This document shows, piece by piece, positions 61,036-64,000 of a stretch of DNA of 64,000 bases (position 1 is its first letter; every line of letters starts with the position of its first letter). The notes beneath the pieces are model-generated. The model was not told the DNA's origin. It did not search any database and saw only the letters and a list, made by a program, of their open reading frames with translations. The position numbers and the translations under genes are program-made. Origin of the DNA: Monodelphis domestica (Eukaryota; Chordata; Mammalia; Didelphimorphia; Didelphidae); NCBI RefSeq assembly GCF_027887165.1, contig NC_077231.1, positions 187,678,834 to 187,742,833 of the forward strand, given 5' to 3'.

Positions 61036-63882
61036 GTTAATGGCAACCACTGGTTGACAAGAACTTCTCAATTTTTTTTTTTTAAGATAGACTAGAGAAT
61101 GTTTTTAAGACACGTTTCTCCTGCCAAGACTTTTTGCCCACACTTGCAAGCAAAGCTGCTTCTCTTGATTCAGCTCGCTCCTGCTGCTCCTGCCTCCAGC
61201 CATCCACTCGACCTTCTTAACCAAGATTGCTCACTTGGACCCGGCCCAGTCTGCCCCAATCTCAGGCTCATCCCCAGCCCCAGCCCCAGCAACTCTATTT
61301 CGGCCTCTGAGCCAGATTGCCCCAGGCCAGCCCCAGGACCTAGGCTGCTGATAGCTGCAACAATTAGCCTCCACATGGCAGGGGACCTCAGGGGGGAAAA
61401 CGAGGAGAAGGAAGAGACTTTTCCAAACAGGAAGTTGCAAGTGTGGTGGTCTATGAGAGAGCAGTGCATTGCCTATTTCAAAGGTTATTTTTTGAGTGCT
61501 CTGATCCATTTACTTATTTTACCTGAGATTCAGGGGAGAAATTCATCTCCCTGCAACTCTTTGTCATTTGGGCCTGCCCAATTTGGGATTCCTAAAACCC
61601 ATGTTCTTCCTCAATATGGGGAATTCCACAGTACTGACAAAAGGAATCTCAATGGATAAAAAAAATGAACTTTAAAGAGACTGGAGGTTATATTTTTAAG
61701 ACTTTTCAGACTCCAATGTTTTATAAAAATCTCTGTATTTTATTGAATTTTGCTGATTGTTTTGTTTAAGATTTAATTTTGTTGATTTTAAGTTCATATA
61801 TTAACGTATTTAATATTATTCTGTTACATTGAATTATTTTAATGTACTGGGTTTTAACTAAGGTTATATTCTGTTGCTTTCCCCCTATAACTATATGGAA
61901 CAAACATTATTGAATAAGCCTGTATATAAAAAACAGCCTTTTTTTTCTATTTTGGCTTTGTAAATTGTCACATAGAGGATGAATGGACTTCATCAAAAAC
62001 TGGTTTCAATTTTATAACAACCTTTGGAAAATTTAATGAGCTAAATATCTCAAATTGATTTTAAGGGGTCGTAGCCATGATTTTTAGGTTTTTTTTTTTT
62101 TTCAACAAATTTGATTAATTTGCCTGCCTCTCACAGGAGGAAATGTCCATTTTAGTAGCTGAAATGAAATACAATTGTAACTCCCACCTCCCACATTTAT
62201 AAAAATTTGAATGCATAGGACATTACAGTCTCATACCAAAAGAGCTGAGAAGTTAATCCCAGCACATGGTACCACTGGATGGCTACCAATAGGGAGCATC
62301 TCTCATTTATAAATCTTCAGCTCACTTTACTTCCACCAGAACAATCTAGATTCTTGATGATGTTCTAGACCCAAATAAGTTTTACTTTGTTTAAAAATAT
62401 GTTTGCCAAGGTTGAAACATTGATACACCTGAAAAAATTGTGACAAATATCCATCAGTTCATAGGGTTTTTTATGTGAAATATGATAGTGGGTTGGTTTG
62501 CTATTATAATTAACTGGGCTATTGCAAATTTGGGGGACTTTGATACTTCTTTGCATGTGTATTATCTAGTGTATTACTGTTTTGTTCTGAAAATCATTTT
62601 GTACTCACACATGGCTGACAGAGTGTGTCACTGATTTTAAGCTATATATTTTTGATTTTTAAAACTTTAAAAAAAACATTGATTTTTATTGCATGTGCAA
62701 TATAGTATCAGAGTTCTCATTTTTTTCTCTTTTTTGTATTTGAAGCACATGTCAAAAGTGAGAAGATTTTTCTTTAATTTTTTTTTATTTTGCAGTAATA
62801 TAAGTTTAAAATACATTTGTTCTAATATTAATACATACCTCAAAACTTTAGATTATAAAAATGATGCCCTTGATTGTTAAAAAATAATTAATGGGACTTT
62901 GCATAATGATTCCGTCTGATTCCAGGACTAGAGAATACAAAAAGAGCCATTGTACAGCACAAAGCTAAACTGTATATTGCCAATTGAGCACAAGGTCAAA
63001 GAAACCAACCAATCCTAAAGGGGTTGATGAAAATTTTGAGCCAAGGCAAGAGGACTTGAACATGTTTAGGGTTCGAGGTTGCAGCTATTTAACATGTGTT
63101 AAAGGCAGGTCTTCCGTGTTCCACATTATACCAAGTATCTCAAATTTGGCTCCTACCTGACTCGTATAATCTAGTCCCTTTTCTGTCTTTCATAATGTGG
63201 CAACTTTCTGTAGTCCTGGCTACTGATTGGGTAAATGCTTAAATCATTTTAATTGGGCCCTGACTCAAGAACCTGTTATAGATGTATTTTTCCTTTAATT
63301 GGAATTTTTATACATAAGATTTGATAGTCTATATTTCATCCAGAAATTATCATTTTTCATTTGGATTTTTTTGAGGTTTTTGCTTTCTCTTGTCAATTGA
63401 TTCATATACCTCATAACTCAGTCATTCATCCCTAAATGATCCCTGTTTTTCAATCACCCTCTTCAGGGGTGGGGGGATGTATAATTATTGTATATATTAT
63501 TATTTTAAATTGCAAAGTTTAAATTCCTTTTGAGAGAGAAATTTTAGGTTAAAAAACATGCTACCTCTCCAAATCCATAAAGTGAACTGTTTGGAGAAGA
63601 CAGCATGAAGATGCCTCCACAGACAACATGCTGCAACCAGAAGATTAAGAGTAAACTTTGGGAAGTGGTGATTTAAACTGTGTGGGGTTTGAATGCATTT
63701 GTTTTGTATGTATACTCTTATGCTGAAGGGGACTGCCCCCTACTTGGCTTTCTGTCAATGCTCCTGGCAATTATTGGTTTTGTTCTCTTTTCCTCTTATG
63801 CTTAAATTATTGTAATTTCCTAGCTGGCATGTTTACAAGACCCATCAGAGAGACTAGTCTTCCTCAGGCCTCAGGGGGGTAA
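61036..63882 (+). mobile_element. Internal region of a non-autonomous ERV
   Basis: The 2.85 kb between two like-oriented LTRs begins 'gttaatggcaaccactggtt', where a primer-binding site is expected. It ends in a purine-rich 'caggggggtaa' tract just before the 3' LTR, as a polypurine tract should. There is no recognisable gag, protease, polymerase or envelope motif in any frame. That marks it as a non-autonomous or internally deleted retroviral element dependent on another ERV. A GC-rich block (61,130-61,480) contrasts with the AT-rich remainder. The tRNA primer is not assigned. Confidence 0.7.
61099..61659 (+). CDS. 186-codon open frame in the ERV internal region, unknown
   Basis: This is the longest frame in the ERV interior, just downstream of the 5' LTR where gag would start. 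The product begins 'MFLRHVSPAKTFCPHLQA', has a leucine-rich start (residues about 18-28), a Pro/Ser-rich middle ('IPSPSPSNSISASEPDCPRP') and a C-terminal part without known motifs. No zinc knuckle, major homology region or late-domain motif is seen. The GC-rich base composition lowers the chance of stops, so the frame may be non-coding. I assign no function. Its being open over 560 bp in an element whose LTRs differ noticeably is the only argument for coding. Confidence 0.25.
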   Translation: MFLRHVSPAKTFCPHLQAKLLLLIQLAPAAPASSHPLDLLNQDCSLGPGPVCPNLRLIPSPSPSNSISASEPDCPRPAPGPRLLIAATISLHMAGDLRGENEEKEETFPNRKLQVWWSMREQCIAYFKGYFLSALIHLLILPEIQGRNSSPCNSLSFGPAQFGIPKTHVLPQYGEFHSTDKRNLNG

Positions 63883-64000
63883 TGTAAAAATGGAGATTTT
63901 GAACCTTAGACTTCAATCCCCAGAAGTCCTTGGTATTTCCTAGAAGTCCCTATAATCTAACCTAAGTCCCCACATCAGCAAGATCACAATTTGTATTTAA
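63883..64000 (+). mobile_element. 3' LTR of the family-A ERV, cut by the window end
   Basis: The first 118 bases are collinear with 60,712-60,829. By hand I count about 16 differences, mostly clustered at the segments corresponding to 'aataattcc' and 'aatttggccac'. The rest of the LTR and the outer duplication lie beyond the window. Confidence 0.85.

Overview
This window looks like ordinary non-coding DNA of a marsupial (metatherian) mammal. It is AT-rich and very poor in long open frames. It is built from layers of L1 (LINE-1), L2 and MIR copies, tRNA-derived SINEs ending in the marsupial-type 'ccttggaaccaatac...gaaggtaagg' tail, an RTE/BovB-type composite SINE, RTE-like fragments, hAT and Tigger-like DNA transposons, and several endogenous-retrovirus LTRs flanked by 4-bp duplications. 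I found no intact host protein-coding gene, tRNA, rRNA or CRISPR array. The species cannot be fixed from the sequence alone.

Layout. 1-7.7 kb: single-copy-looking DNA with MIR/SINE copies, a small hAT element (1,441-1,660) and an L1 3' fragment. 7.7-15.1 kb: a small L1 with a 12-bp target-site duplication (TSD), a Tigger-like MITE, a short solo LTR (9,755-10,102), RTE-like sequence, and an L1 split by a 921-bp solo LTR (12,807-13,727). 16.4-20 kb: L2, an L1 3' end, and a complete half-L1 (HAL1-like) insertion (17,546-19,998) bounded by a 12-bp TSD. 20-27 kb: a long minus-strand L1, 5' end at about 27,051, interrupted by an LTR and a long (TTTC)n tract and lacking its reverse-transcriptase FADD motif. 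27-31.2 kb: mostly unique sequence with SINEs and one hAT MITE.

31,269-35,595: a processed, minus-strand retrocopy of WWTR1 (TAZ). It starts inside the WW domain, runs through the C-terminal FLTWL PDZ motif and appears to continue through about 3.5 kb of 3' UTR to an A-rich tail. A 15-bp duplication, exact at both ends, flanks it. 35.6-40.1 kb: an ancient repeat, an LTR and an old plus-strand L1. 40-45 kb: sparse SINEs and L2.

45.1-47.8 kb: an L1 3' fragment carrying two nested insertions, a 953-bp hAT element (8-bp TSD) and a 935-bp solo LTR (4-bp TSD). 47.8-56.7 kb: two L2 copies, further LTRs and a MER5-like hAT. 56,709-60,231: the best-preserved L1, 5'-truncated, with an ORF2 broken by two small indels and a 13-bp TSD. 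60,712 to the right edge: an endogenous retrovirus-like element with a 324-bp 5' LTR, about 2.85 kb of internal sequence without recognisable gag/pol/env, and the start of the 3' LTR cut off at the window end.

The elements do not form a functional system. They record successive insertions, and the nesting gives a partial order: L1 copies first, then hAT and LTRs into them. The most informative objects are the WWTR1 retrocopy with its long 3' UTR, the HAL1-like element, the non-autonomous ERV and the set of hAT elements whose target sites resemble nTCTAGAn.
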